DNA from: Pedobacter zeae
GTDB taxonomy: Bacteria; Bacteroidota; Bacteroidia; Sphingobacteriales; Sphingobacteriaceae
Direction of reading: 5' to 3'
Assembly: GCF_014196715.1 (NCBI RefSeq)
Contig: NZ_JACIEF010000001.1
Coordinates: 540,872-604,871, forward strand
DNA: 64,000 bases
Within the stretch, counting starts at the first letter, position 1; the number at the start of each line of letters is the position of its first letter. This document shows, one piece after another, positions 34,468 to 43,302 of the stretch. The translations under genes and the position numbers were made by a program. Below the pieces are notes generated by a model that had not been told where the DNA came from, did no database searches, and saw nothing but the letters and a program-made list of their open reading frames with translations.

Positions 34468-34832
34468 CGGGGTTTATCAGGCATTAGTTCATTAGTTATT
34501 AGTTAATTGGTTCAATTTCATTGGTTTGCTTTTCAAATCGCTTGTTGTTTTATATAACGCCGGTCAAAGCGGCCATCACTTACACCGCATATCAGAACAG
34601 GGAAATCTATTTTTTTGGTTTTAATTGTCTTTAGATTACACTATCATCAATATTGTTCTGTAAAAAGTTGTTCGTCATGACTTTATAGTCGTTACTTTGC
34701 ATTCAGCTAGGCCATAGCACGGTATCTTTGTTCTACTTAAATCCGGCCTAACTTACTTTGGACTTAGGACTAAAGACTGCAGACTAACGCTACCCATCTT
34801 CCATAATCCCTCTTCCATTTTCCATTTTTACT
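34468..34832. other. Gene-free gap before tsaB
   Basis: It holds low-complexity direct repeats of the ATTAGTT type (about 34483-34512) and AT-rich DNA with CTTCCAT repeats near 34797-34827. No reading frame, hairpin or known element was recognised apart from the tsaB -7 box at its end. Confidence 0.5.
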
Positions 34833-34840
34833 TATCTTTG
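34833..34840 (+). promoter_or_regulatory. -7 box TATCTTTG of tsaB
   Basis: TATCTTTG followed by CC ends 4 nt before the ATG at 34845, so transcription would start at or next to the start codon (leaderless). Confidence 0.55.
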
Positions 34841-34844
34841 CCTC

Positions 34845-35540
34845 ATGGCTAAAATACTTCAAATAGAAACCGCTACAGCAATCTGTTCGGTAGCATTATC
34901 TGTTAACGGCGAAACGATTTCATTTAAAGAAGAGAAAGGACAAAATCTGCATGCCGCAAACCTTACTCTGTTTATTGATGAGGTGGTTAAAACTGCAGGG
35001 TTAGGCTACCGGGAATTGGATGCGATTGCCATAAGTAAAGGACCGGGCTCTTACACCGGTCTGAGGATTGGTGTTTCTACTGCCAAAGGGCTCTGTTATG
35101 CCTTAGATAAGCCTTTAATCGCCATTGAAACATTGGAAATGATGGCAGCAGGTTTTTTAGCTGAAAACCCGGGTTATTCAGGTTTGATCTGCCCGATGAT
35201 AGATGCCCGGAGGATGGAGGTATATACAGCTGTTTTCGATCCTTTATTAAACCTGTTACTGCCAACTGAGGCCAAAATTATCGATGAAACAAGCTTCAGT
35301 ACTTTTCTTTCTCAGCAAAGCATTACCTTTTTGGGGGATGGAGCTGCTAAATGTGCCGAGGTTTTAACACATCCGAACGCAACGTTCAACACAGGTAATT
35401 TTAATTCTGCACCCTATATGTCGAAATTAGCCAGCCAGGCTTTTGATAAAAATAATTTTGAGGATGTAGCTTACTTCGAACCTTTTTACCTGAAAGATTT
35501 TGTGGTTACCCAATCTAAAAAACAACAGGCGCAAGGTTAA
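34845..35540 (+). CDS. tsaB: tRNA threonylcarbamoyladenosine biosynthesis protein TsaB
   Basis: 231 residues. It is an ASKHA-fold protein: LQIETATAICSVALSVNGET, the dimerisation/loop region LGYRELDAIAISKGPGSYTG and LRIGVSTAKGLCYALDKPLI, and PMIDARRMEVYTAVF. TsaB pairs with TsaD to make the t6A modification on ANN-decoding tRNAs. It is monocistronic and converges with the DUF5723 gene, with only 2 bp between the two stops. Confidence 0.96.
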   Translation: MAKILQIETATAICSVALSVNGETISFKEEKGQNLHAANLTLFIDEVVKTAGLGYRELDAIAISKGPGSYTGLRIGVSTAKGLCYALDKPLIAIETLEMMAAGFLAENPGYSGLICPMIDARRMEVYTAVFDPLLNLLLPTEAKIIDETSFSTFLSQQSITFLGDGAAKCAEVLTHPNATFNTGNFNSAPYMSKLASQAFDKNNFEDVAYFEPFYLKDFVVTQSKKQQAQG

Positions 35541-35542
35541 GC

Positions 35543-36955
35543 TTATTTTCTTTTAAAGATCGAAAACAGGCTTTTAAAGAAACTGCCACCATCACTTTTA
35601 TCATTAATGCCGGGTATGATATCGGCAAATTGTGGATGATTAACCACATTGCCAAATTTAATGCCTACCCCCATATAAAAAGAAGCACCATTAGGTCCGC
35701 TGCCTACAGAAGCATCCTTTTTAATTGTTCCGATGGTTTGGAAACTCGTTGCAACTAAATTATCGGTGCCTAAAAACAGTTCGAAATTGGGGGTTTGATA
35801 TTTACCTTGTAAACCCACCATAAAAACACCGTTTAAATTATACAAAGGCGTTATGCTCCCCGAAAAATCGTTGGCAATAAAGGTATTTACAAAGGCAATA
35901 TCTCCTCCTTTGTAAAACAGGTTTTTCGAAACAGCCAATGCAGGTTTATAAAAGCCATAACGTTTAGACAGGTAAACATCCAGCTTGGCATTGGTAGGGG
36001 CCAAAAACTTTTTAGGCTGCTGAGCAAGAAGAAAGATATCTTTTATCTCCTGGTTGGTATTGGATTGGTTACCCTCCAGGTTTTCGATCACTTTCGATTG
36101 ATTTATGGTAGTGCGTTGTGTATTGCTCCGCCACCATATAAAACCCAGATCTTTAACGTTAGCCATTAAAAACAAACCTCTTTTGGTAGTATAATTGGTT
36201 CCAAAGCCCAATGATAAACCCGGGTTTTTGAAATTAGGGAAGAAATTTTTCTTGTCTACTTCGTTAAAATCAGAAAAGTTGGCCGAATAAGTTCCATCTA
36301 AACCGATCAGCATGGCCGAAGCGTCCGGATCGACATAGAGATAGGAATTGGAAATATCGAGTTTGTTATACAGGATTCCGCTCAATAAACTGGCTTTTAA
36401 ACCAAAGGCAAGCCTCTTGTTCCAGTTTTCGCGGTAAGTAAAGCTGAACTGGTGGTAACTTTGTTCGTATCCTTTTGTATCGAATATGCCAGTGTATGGT
36501 CTACCTGGTGTAAAACGTTCAAAAGAATCAAAAATAGCCAGGGTTTCATTAGTGTAATCGATATGGGCATCCGACCTGATCTGCCATGCAAATCCCATTT
36601 CTTTTTGGTACTTGTATGATTTGAAGAGCCTGAAGGTGGCCACGTAAACGTTACTGTTTTCGAAAAAATGGTTAATTTCTCCCGTGCCGATCGGTAAACC
36701 CGAAGTATTGTACTCACCCTCCTGGGTTAATCTTCTGATAATGTATTTAGAGCTGCCCTTATTGATTGCGTTTACTCCAAAATATGGCAGAAAGAAATTC
36801 GAAGAAAATTTTCGCGACGAATCCAGCGTAAAGGATTTTTGAGAAGGGTTTTCGAATGCATCAAACATGGTTTTCGTGCCAAAAAGTGCATATTGTTGTG
36901 CATTTGTAACCCCAAAGCTGGTTAAAGCCAGTAAAACGAGTAAAAGTTTCTTCAT
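35543..36955 (-). CDS. DUF5723-type outer-membrane porin-like protein
   Basis: 470 residues. The signal peptide is MKKLLLVLLALTSFGVTNAQ. Early motif FDAFENPSQKSFTLDSSRKF and the following FLPYFGVNAINKGSSKYI, RLAFGLKASLLSGILYNKLD, FKNPGLSLGFGTNYTTKRGL and KRYGFYKPALAVSKNLFYKG fit the Bacteroidota DUF5723 family, a predicted outer-membrane beta-barrel related to PorV/PorQ-like proteins. The C-terminus (FFKSLFSIFKRK) is basic rather than ending in an aromatic residue. Its role is unknown. Confidence 0.78.
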   Translation of the reverse strand: MKKLLLVLLALTSFGVTNAQQYALFGTKTMFDAFENPSQKSFTLDSSRKFSSNFFLPYFGVNAINKGSSKYIIRRLTQEGEYNTSGLPIGTGEINHFFENSNVYVATFRLFKSYKYQKEMGFAWQIRSDAHIDYTNETLAIFDSFERFTPGRPYTGIFDTKGYEQSYHQFSFTYRENWNKRLAFGLKASLLSGILYNKLDISNSYLYVDPDASAMLIGLDGTYSANFSDFNEVDKKNFFPNFKNPGLSLGFGTNYTTKRGLFLMANVKDLGFIWWRSNTQRTTINQSKVIENLEGNQSNTNQEIKDIFLLAQQPKKFLAPTNAKLDVYLSKRYGFYKPALAVSKNLFYKGGDIAFVNTFIANDFSGSITPLYNLNGVFMVGLQGKYQTPNFELFLGTDNLVATSFQTIGTIKKDASVGSGPNGASFYMGVGIKFGNVVNHPQFADIIPGINDKSDGGSFFKSLFSIFKRK

Positions 36956-36988
36956 GTAAATAGTTTTATTTGGGATAATTTTTATCAG

Positions 36989-37023
36989 CGGTTACTTAAC
37001 GAAATTAACGGTTACTTAACGAA
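36989..37023. repeat. 20-bp tandem duplication over a stop codon
   Basis: CGGTTACTTAACGAA occurs at 36989-37003 and again at 37009-37023. On the minus strand one copy holds the last codons of the DUF3352-like gene (DSLSNR) and the second lies just after its stop. Confidence 0.7.
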
Positions 37024-38573
37024 TCTGGTATTTCTGGTTTTAAATATTTGTTTAAAAGCAAGTTAGTTATGAATTTGTTCCGGTCTGCACTCATCTGGTA
37101 ATAAAAAGTATCGAAACTTTTTAAACCGCTATCGGCCCTTAAATGTTTGTAAAAACCCAATTGTATGGTGTTCCTGAAAATATCCGCCGAATTTTTAGCA
37201 TTTATATAATAGCTTACATTCGAAGTAGTCGAAATCTGATTAACCGCATCCAAATACTGTGGGGTTTGGATCAAAAGCCTGTTATTTTTGTAATCATTTA
37301 AAAACGACTGGACGGTACTTGCATTATTGGCCATAATTAAATTATTATCTATTATGGTATAATATGGCCTTCCGAATTTTTTAAAAGGCTCGCCAAAGTA
37401 GCTGTATAAAATATCAGATGATTTAAATAGCCTGATGTCTTCATTGTAGTCGGCACTCACATCCAACAGGAGTTGTTTTACTTTTTCGCCATCTGATAAA
37501 GAAATTGCTCCTAATTTTTCGGTTGTGCTTAACTGGAAAAGTATAAACTGGTTTTTCGTATAAACTGGGAATATTGCATTCAGGTCTGTTCGATATTCGT
37601 CCTTTACTTTTTTGATTACTTCACTGCTTTTTTTGCTTAATTTCTTCTGTTCTTGCCAGTTATTGAGTTTTTTTAACCATGTTTTATACTCATCGTAGGC
37701 ATACAGGGTATAATTTGCCGTATTGTCTGGCAATATATTCTGTATTGAAGTGCTTTGCGGGGCGGTGTTTTCAAACAGTTTAAGGTAGTTTTGCTGATCC
37801 TTTAACTCCGTATTTCCGCTAAAGAGGATCTTTTCTTTGCTAAAGTTGTAATTGAGTACTGCAAAGGTGTTCTGTTTATTAAAAATGGCAATTTCTCCGT
37901 TGATGTTTCCTGCAATGATATTCTTTAACAGTAAAGGAGCCTGGTTAAAGTTGATGTAAACATGTACCAGCACATTTTTAATCTGCCGGTTATTCTCTTT
38001 AATATAATCGGTAAATGGATTTTCAGATAAACGTACATTGGCATCGTTAATCAGCTTTAAGGAAGTAGAAACGGTTAAAACCTGACCGTGAACGCCAAGA
38101 TAAACCAGCAAACTATCCTTTAACTTAATGGTGTAGAGTTCTTTTGAGCTTTTGCTGACTGCTTTCTTGGCTTTTAGTTCCGTGTAGAATTTTTTAATGT
38201 CGTTATGGGGCTGTACCTGTAAAGTGATCAGGAAATTTAAAGTTTTATTGGAGTCGGGCAATACACTAATGTATACCTGTTGATCTTTTAGGTATTTGTT
38301 AAGTCCATTATCATCTATGATTTCTGCTTTTAATCGTTTTAAGAGGTTCATTTTATCCTTTCCTAAAACCTTTTGGATAAGCTGCTGGCCTTCCATAATA
38401 TCATAAAAACCTTTGTCGTTCTGAAAAGAAAATACCAGGGCGGCATTATTGGTTGCAGATTGCAGGGCAAGGTCTTTCGCATCATTATCTGTACCCAATT
38501 TCGAAAAATAGAGGTAAGCCATAAGGGCTACGCCTAAAAATAATGCACTTGTTAGAATTATGATCTTTTTCAT
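37005..38573 (-). CDS. DUF3352-like membrane-anchored protein of unknown function
   Basis: 522 residues. One N-terminal membrane segment (IIILTSALFLGVALMAYLYF) and a long extracytoplasmic part. Its repeats, FSFQNDKGFYDIMEGQQLIQ, VLGKDKMNLLKRLKAE, PFKKFGRPYYTIIDNNLIMA and ASTVQSFLNDYKNNRLLIQT, resemble the DUF3352 style seen in Bacteroidota, where two related halves are common; this assignment is tentative. It lies 49 bp upstream of the DUF5723 gene on the same strand, so the two could be co-transcribed. Confidence 0.62.
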   Translation of the reverse strand: MKKIIILTSALFLGVALMAYLYFSKLGTDNDAKDLALQSATNNAALVFSFQNDKGFYDIMEGQQLIQKVLGKDKMNLLKRLKAEIIDDNGLNKYLKDQQVYISVLPDSNKTLNFLITLQVQPHNDIKKFYTELKAKKAVSKSSKELYTIKLKDSLLVYLGVHGQVLTVSTSLKLINDANVRLSENPFTDYIKENNRQIKNVLVHVYINFNQAPLLLKNIIAGNINGEIAIFNKQNTFAVLNYNFSKEKILFSGNTELKDQQNYLKLFENTAPQSTSIQNILPDNTANYTLYAYDEYKTWLKKLNNWQEQKKLSKKSSEVIKKVKDEYRTDLNAIFPVYTKNQFILFQLSTTEKLGAISLSDGEKVKQLLLDVSADYNEDIRLFKSSDILYSYFGEPFKKFGRPYYTIIDNNLIMANNASTVQSFLNDYKNNRLLIQTPQYLDAVNQISTTSNVSYYINAKNSADIFRNTIQLGFYKHLRADSGLKSFDTFYYQMSADRNKFITNLLLNKYLKPEIPDSLSNR

Positions 38574-38663
38574 CTACCGTGCAACAAATTTAATTTATTA
38601 CATTGATTAGTGAGAAGTTCTGGGTCAATTTATTAATTTAGCGACTGCTACTCGCAAATCATT

Positions 38664-39050
38664 ATGAATAAACGAATAATCCTTACTGCTTCTTTTTTTG
38701 GTGCTGTTGCTGTTTTACTGGGTGCTTTCGGAGCCCATGGTTTAAAAGCCTTAATCGATGGACCATCACTTGAAATATGGCAAAAAGGTGTTGATTATCA
38801 GTTCTATCATACCTTTGCATTATTATACCTTTCTACTTTTGCACGCTACCGGAACAAGCTGATCAATATTGCCTACTTCTGTTTTACATCTGGAATTATT
38901 CTTTTTTCAGGTTCGCTGTATTTGTTGGCTACACGGAGTATCTCGCACTTGGCTTTTACGGAGTTTATTGGTCCGTTAACACCAATTGGCGGACTTTTAT
39001 TGGTGCTGGGATGGATAATGCTCTTTTTTGCTGCATTTAAAGATAAATAA
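38664..39050 (+). CDS. DUF423 (YgdD-type) membrane protein
   Basis: 128 residues. Motif GAVAVLLGAFGAHGLKALID near the start, then YQFYHTFALLYLS, FTSGIILFSGSLYLLA and FIGPLTPIGGLLLVLGWIML: the full DUF423 pattern with four membrane helices. It has no known function. Its stop shares one base with the priA start (TAATG). Confidence 0.9.
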   Translation: MNKRIILTASFFGAVAVLLGAFGAHGLKALIDGPSLEIWQKGVDYQFYHTFALLYLSTFARYRNKLINIAYFCFTSGIILFSGSLYLLATRSISHLAFTEFIGPLTPIGGLLLVLGWIMLFFAAFKDK

Positions 39051-41530
39051 TGAACAGTTTTGAAAACGATATTTTTACAGAAAGAGAAACACTTTTTGTT
39101 GAAGTTATTTTGCCTTTATCTTTGGCGAAAAACTATACTTATCGTGTGCCCTTTGATCTGAACGATCAAATTGCCATTGGGAAACGTGTGGTGGTTCAGT
39201 TTGGGAAACACCGCATTTATACAGCGCTTATCAGTGGCATTACTACTGTTCCACCTATCGTATACGAAGCAAAATACATTATAGATGTGGTAGATGCCGA
39301 ACCTGTAATTACACCTACCCAACTTAAATTCTGGAGCTGGATGACCGGCTATTACATGTGCAACGAAGGCGATGTAATGGCTGCCGCATTGCCTGCCAGT
39401 TTAAAACTGGCGAGCGAAACCATCCTGATCCTTCGCGAAGATTATAACGGTAATGCCGATCTCACCGATAAGGAGGAAATCATTATCGGTGCTTTAAAAC
39501 AGCAGGAAAAGCTTACGGTTAACGATGTTTCTAAGCTGCTCGGACAGAAAACAGTATATCCGATCATCAATCATTTACTGGATAAAGAGTTGATCCTGGT
39601 GGCAGAAGAGGTGGTACAGAAGTATAAACCTTTGCTTAAATCGTTTGTAATATTGAACGATTTTTATAGCGATGAAGAGAATTTAAAGCAGTTATTCAAT
39701 GTACTTGATAAAGCACCTAAACAATTGGATGCGTTGTTAGGCTATCTTAAACTGAAAAAATCTAATTTGCCGGTTTCTAAAGAACAGCTTTTGGCTGAAA
39801 GCAACTGCGGGCCGGCCGCATTCAAGGCTTTAACCGATAAGGAAATTTTCGTGGTAATGAAAAGGCCGGTTAGCCGTTTAGCCGTTCATGATGAAGAGTT
39901 TAATACCAATTTCGAACTGAACGAAAGCCAGCAGAAGGCTTTAAGCCAAATTAACGGGCATTTTGAAGAAAAAGAAGTGGTTTTGCTGCATGGGGTTACC
40001 GCATCGGGAAAAACACAGGTTTATATTAAACTGATCGAAAAAATTATCCAGAATACAGATGGGCAGGTGTTATTCCTGCTTCCCGAAATTGCATTAACCA
40101 CGCAGATTGTTGAGCGTATAAAACATTATTTTGGCCATTCGATCGGGGTATACCATTCCAAATTTAACAATAGCGAAAGGGTAGAAATCTGGAATAAAGT
40201 AAGAACAGGTGCATATAAGGTAATTTTGGGTGCCCGCTCAGCTGTTTTCCTTCCTTTTCAGCATTTAAAATTAATTGTGGTTGATGAAGAGCATGAGTCA
40301 TCTTATAAGCAATACGATCCTGCACCACGTTACCAAGCCAGGGATGCTGCTATTTACTTAGGGTACCTGCACCAGGCAAAAGTGGTTTTGGGTTCGGCCA
40401 CCCCATCTTTGGAGAGTTATTATAATGCTTTACAGGGAAAATATGGTCTTGTAGAGATGAAAGAACGTTTTGGCGGGGTTCAGTTACCTAACCAGCAGGT
40501 AGTGAGCATTTCTGAAGAAACTAAGAAAAAAACAATGAGTTCATATTTTTCGAGTGTCCTGATCAAAGATATTGATCTCGCTCTTTCTAAAAAAGAACAG
40601 ATTGTTTTGTTCCAGAACAGAAGAGGTTATGCCACCATTCTCATCTGCGCAACCTGTGGGTATACGCCGAAATGCGTAAATTGCGATGTCAGTTTAACCT
40701 ATCATAAAAGCAGTGGCAAATTACACTGCCACTATTGCGGTTATCAGCAGAGCAGTGTCAATGTCTGTCCGGCTTGTGGCTCCGTTCATGTAGAGCAAAA
40801 AGGATTTGGTACCGAGCGTATAGAAGAAGAACTCAGATTACTTTACCCGGAGGTAAGCATTGCCCGTTTGGATATGGACAGCACCCGTACCAAAAATGGT
40901 CTGCAGCAGATCTTAAACGACTTTCAGGAAAAGAAAACAGATATATTAATCGGTACACAGATGGTGGCTAAAGGATTGGATTTCGATAACCTGAGCCTGA
41001 TCGGTGTAATTAATGCCGATACTTTATTGGGATATCCCGATTTCCGTGCCTACGAACGCAGTTTCCAGTTGCTGGCACAGGTGGCGGGCAGGGCAGGACG
41101 TAGGGCCGATCAGGGAAATGTTTGTATCCAAACTTACGATGCTGAAAACAGGATCATCAGGCAGGTAGTGAACAACGATTATGAAGGCATGTACAACGAC
41201 GAAATTGCCGAACGGGAGAAATTTCTGTACCCGCCATTTTCGAGGATGATATTTTTGTACGTTAAACATAAAGATTCTCATGTTTTGGACCACGCTGCAC
41301 TTACACTGGCTAATATCCTTAAGGCAAAGTTCGGTAAAAGGGTTTTAGGCCCGGAACAACCTTTAATTAGCCGCGTCAGGAACCTTTATATCAAACAGAT
41401 CATCATCAAAGCAGATAAACATACAGCTATTCAGAAAGTTAAAGATGCTTTAAGAGAAACCCTGACAGAGTTTAATGCAACGAAGGAATTTAAAGGCGTT
41501 TTTACCCAGATTGATGTAGATCCGTATTAG
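39050..41530 (+). CDS. priA: Primosomal replication-restart helicase PriA
   Basis: 826 residues, longer than the E. coli protein by about 90 but usual for Bacteroidota. An N-terminal DNA-binding region (FVEVILPLSLAKNYTYRVPF) and winged-helix part are followed by the helicase: Walker A GVTASGKTQVYIK, LPEIALTTQIVERI, VVDEEHESSYKQYDPAPRYQ, and GSATPSLESYYN. A zinc-binding block of cysteine pairs follows (CATCGYTPKCVNCDVSLTY, CHYCGYQQSSVNVCPACG), then GTERIEEELRLLYPE, ILIGTQMVAKGLDFDNLSLI and QVAGRAGRRADQGNV. It reloads the replisome at stalled forks. Confidence 0.97.
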   Translation: MNSFENDIFTERETLFVEVILPLSLAKNYTYRVPFDLNDQIAIGKRVVVQFGKHRIYTALISGITTVPPIVYEAKYIIDVVDAEPVITPTQLKFWSWMTGYYMCNEGDVMAAALPASLKLASETILILREDYNGNADLTDKEEIIIGALKQQEKLTVNDVSKLLGQKTVYPIINHLLDKELILVAEEVVQKYKPLLKSFVILNDFYSDEENLKQLFNVLDKAPKQLDALLGYLKLKKSNLPVSKEQLLAESNCGPAAFKALTDKEIFVVMKRPVSRLAVHDEEFNTNFELNESQQKALSQINGHFEEKEVVLLHGVTASGKTQVYIKLIEKIIQNTDGQVLFLLPEIALTTQIVERIKHYFGHSIGVYHSKFNNSERVEIWNKVRTGAYKVILGARSAVFLPFQHLKLIVVDEEHESSYKQYDPAPRYQARDAAIYLGYLHQAKVVLGSATPSLESYYNALQGKYGLVEMKERFGGVQLPNQQVVSISEETKKKTMSSYFSSVLIKDIDLALSKKEQIVLFQNRRGYATILICATCGYTPKCVNCDVSLTYHKSSGKLHCHYCGYQQSSVNVCPACGSVHVEQKGFGTERIEEELRLLYPEVSIARLDMDSTRTKNGLQQILNDFQEKKTDILIGTQMVAKGLDFDNLSLIGVINADTLLGYPDFRAYERSFQLLAQVAGRAGRRADQGNVCIQTYDAENRIIRQVVNNDYEGMYNDEIAEREKFLYPPFSRMIFLYVKHKDSHVLDHAALTLANILKAKFGKRVLGPEQPLISRVRNLYIKQIIIKADKHTAIQKVKDALRETLTEFNATKEFKGVFTQIDVDPY

Positions 41531-41965
41531 CCTGGATTATTAATGTTACCTTTTGGTTGCTAAATCGGCTTTTTAATTTAAAGCGGCCATCACCCTGAAT
41601 TTCAGTGGCTTTCCTGCTTAAAAGATGCTGACCACGAAGTAGCTACAAGGCAGTTGAAAACACTATTTCTGCTTATAAAATGAATTCAGCATGATGAATT
41701 GGTTCAGCCATGGGCGTTTACAAAACAATTTTTCATTAAATAATGATGGAGTTCAGGTTATTAAGAAATGACCAGATGATCGAGTTTTCAATGATTGAAG
41801 AGGGTTAGATTATTCTATTATTTGGATCCTTTTATCATCTACTCATATCAATCCCATTCACTCATTAAGCAATTCAGTCATTCAATCCTTAACTGATGTG
41901 GATAATGTATCATTCTCTAATTCAGGTAATCCATTCACTAATTCTATCATTCTCTCATCATACCC
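41531..41965. other. Gene-free gap between priA and pcm
   Basis: It starts with a degraded CATCACCCTGAATTTCAG element (about 41589-41606) of the family at 16876, then AT-rich DNA with repeated TTCA and CATTC words (about 41830-41960). No frame or strong hairpin is seen; the pcm -33 element begins at 41966. Confidence 0.5.
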
Positions 41966-41996
41966 TTGTATCGCCGTTCAAGAAACGTTAATTTTG
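41966..41996 (+). promoter_or_regulatory. Promoter of pcm
   Basis: TTG (41966-41968), 20 nt, then TAATTTTG (41989-41996), 5 nt before the ATG at 42002. The TTG in the -33 element could be misread as a start codon; this promoter and the spacing support the ATG and a leaderless or near-leaderless transcript. Confidence 0.65.
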
Positions 41997-42001
41997 ATTT
42001 C

Positions 42002-42658
42002 ATGGCATACAAATTTGTTGATAATTACCGGGAACGTGGGGCGAGGAAAAAACTGGTAGAACTGTTGAAATCTCGTGGGATTGAAGATGAAAATGTGTTG
42101 AAAGCTATAGGGAAAGTTCCGAGGCATTTCTTTTTCGACGAAACTTTTTGGAACCAGGCTTATAAAGATATTGCTTTCCCGATAGGTGATGGACAAACCA
42201 TATCGCAGCCTTATACCGTTGCTTATCAAAGCGAATTGCTCCATATTAAAAATGGCGATAAAGTACTCGAAATCGGAACGGGTTCAGGCTATCAAACCTG
42301 CATTTTAATGGAACTGGGTGCAAATGTTTTTACCATAGAAAGACAGGAGAATATCTACAACAGAACTATTCAGGTTTTACCCGGAATGGGTTACAGGCCT
42401 ACTTTTTATTATGGAGATGGCTCAAAAGGAATTGCAGCCCATGCCCCTTACGATAAAATTATTGTAACGGCAGGCGCACCCTTAGTACCTGAAATTTTAT
42501 TGAAACAGTTAAAAATTGGGGGTATCCTGGTCATTCCTGTGGGGGATGAAAAAACCCAGAAAATGGTCACAGTTATCCGCGTAAGTGAAACAGATTACGA
42601 AAAAATTGTACTGGATACGTTTAGGTTTGTGCCTTTGGTAGGTGATCAAGCGTGGTAA
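42002..42658 (+). CDS. pcm: Protein-L-isoaspartate O-methyltransferase
   Basis: 218 residues from the ATG at 42002; a TTG 36 bp upstream is rejected as it is the promoter -33 element. Family motifs: AIGKVPRHFFFDETFWNQAY, DGQTISQPYTVAYQSELLHI, the SAM-binding VLEIGTGSGYQTCIL, NIYNRTIQVLPGMGYRPTFY and IIVTAGAPLVPEILLKQLKI. It repairs isoaspartyl residues in ageing proteins using SAM. Confidence 0.96.
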   Translation: MAYKFVDNYRERGARKKLVELLKSRGIEDENVLKAIGKVPRHFFFDETFWNQAYKDIAFPIGDGQTISQPYTVAYQSELLHIKNGDKVLEIGTGSGYQTCILMELGANVFTIERQENIYNRTIQVLPGMGYRPTFYYGDGSKGIAAHAPYDKIIVTAGAPLVPEILLKQLKIGGILVIPVGDEKTQKMVTVIRVSETDYEKIVLDTFRFVPLVGDQAW

Positions 42659-42746
42659 TTAAGTTCTGAGTTTGGAGATCGGAGTTTTGAGTAAATTCTA
42701 CTTGGGATAAATCTTTCAAACTCTAAACTCTCAATTCCAAACTAAC

Positions 42747-43196
42747 TTACCGTTTCATCGCCCTGTCCAACTCGCGTTTCGTATCCCTATCCTTAATGCT
42801 GTCGCGTTTGTCGAATTCTTTTTTACCCTGAGCTAAGGCAATTTCCATTTTAGCAAACCCCCTTTCATTGATGAAAATGCGTAAAGGAACAATGGTATAA
42901 CCTTTTTCCTCTCCTTTTACTTTCAATTTTCTAAGTTCTTTCTTTTGCAGTAATAAAGCCCGGTCGCGTTTAATATCGTGATGGTAAAAAGAACTGTGGC
43001 TGTATTCAGAAACATGCAGGTTACGCACGTAAAGGATGCCACCGATAAACGTGCAGAATGCATCGGTCATGTTGGCTTTTCCTTGTCTGATCGCTTTTAT
43101 TTCCGTTCCCAAAAGGGCAATACCCGCTACGTACTTATCTATCAGATTGTAATCGAAGTAGGCCCTTTTGTTTTTTATGTTGATGTCGTTTTTCAA
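42747..43196 (-). CDS. smpB: SsrA-binding protein SmpB
   Basis: 149 residues. NKRAYFDYNLIDKYVAGIAL, LGTEIKAIRQGKANMTDAFC, YSHSSFYHHDIKRDRALLLQ, KKELRKLKVKGEEKGYTIVP and the C-terminal tail ALAQGKKEFDKRDSIKDRDT, ending LDRAMKR, are complete SmpB. It binds tmRNA and brings it to stalled ribosomes; the tmRNA gene itself is not in this window. An AT-rich palindrome (TATATAC...GTATATA) at about 43225-43241 lies upstream. Confidence 0.97.
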   Translation of the reverse strand: MKNDINIKNKRAYFDYNLIDKYVAGIALLGTEIKAIRQGKANMTDAFCTFIGGILYVRNLHVSEYSHSSFYHHDIKRDRALLLQKKELRKLKVKGEEKGYTIVPLRIFINERGFAKMEIALAQGKKEFDKRDSIKDRDTKRELDRAMKR

Positions 43197-43302
43197 AATT
43201 TAATAAAGTGTATGTTATGGTAATATATACATTTGTATATAAAATATAATATCGGGCTGCAAATATCCTAAAAATTGGCGTGATAATTTAGTTTTAATTT
43301 AA

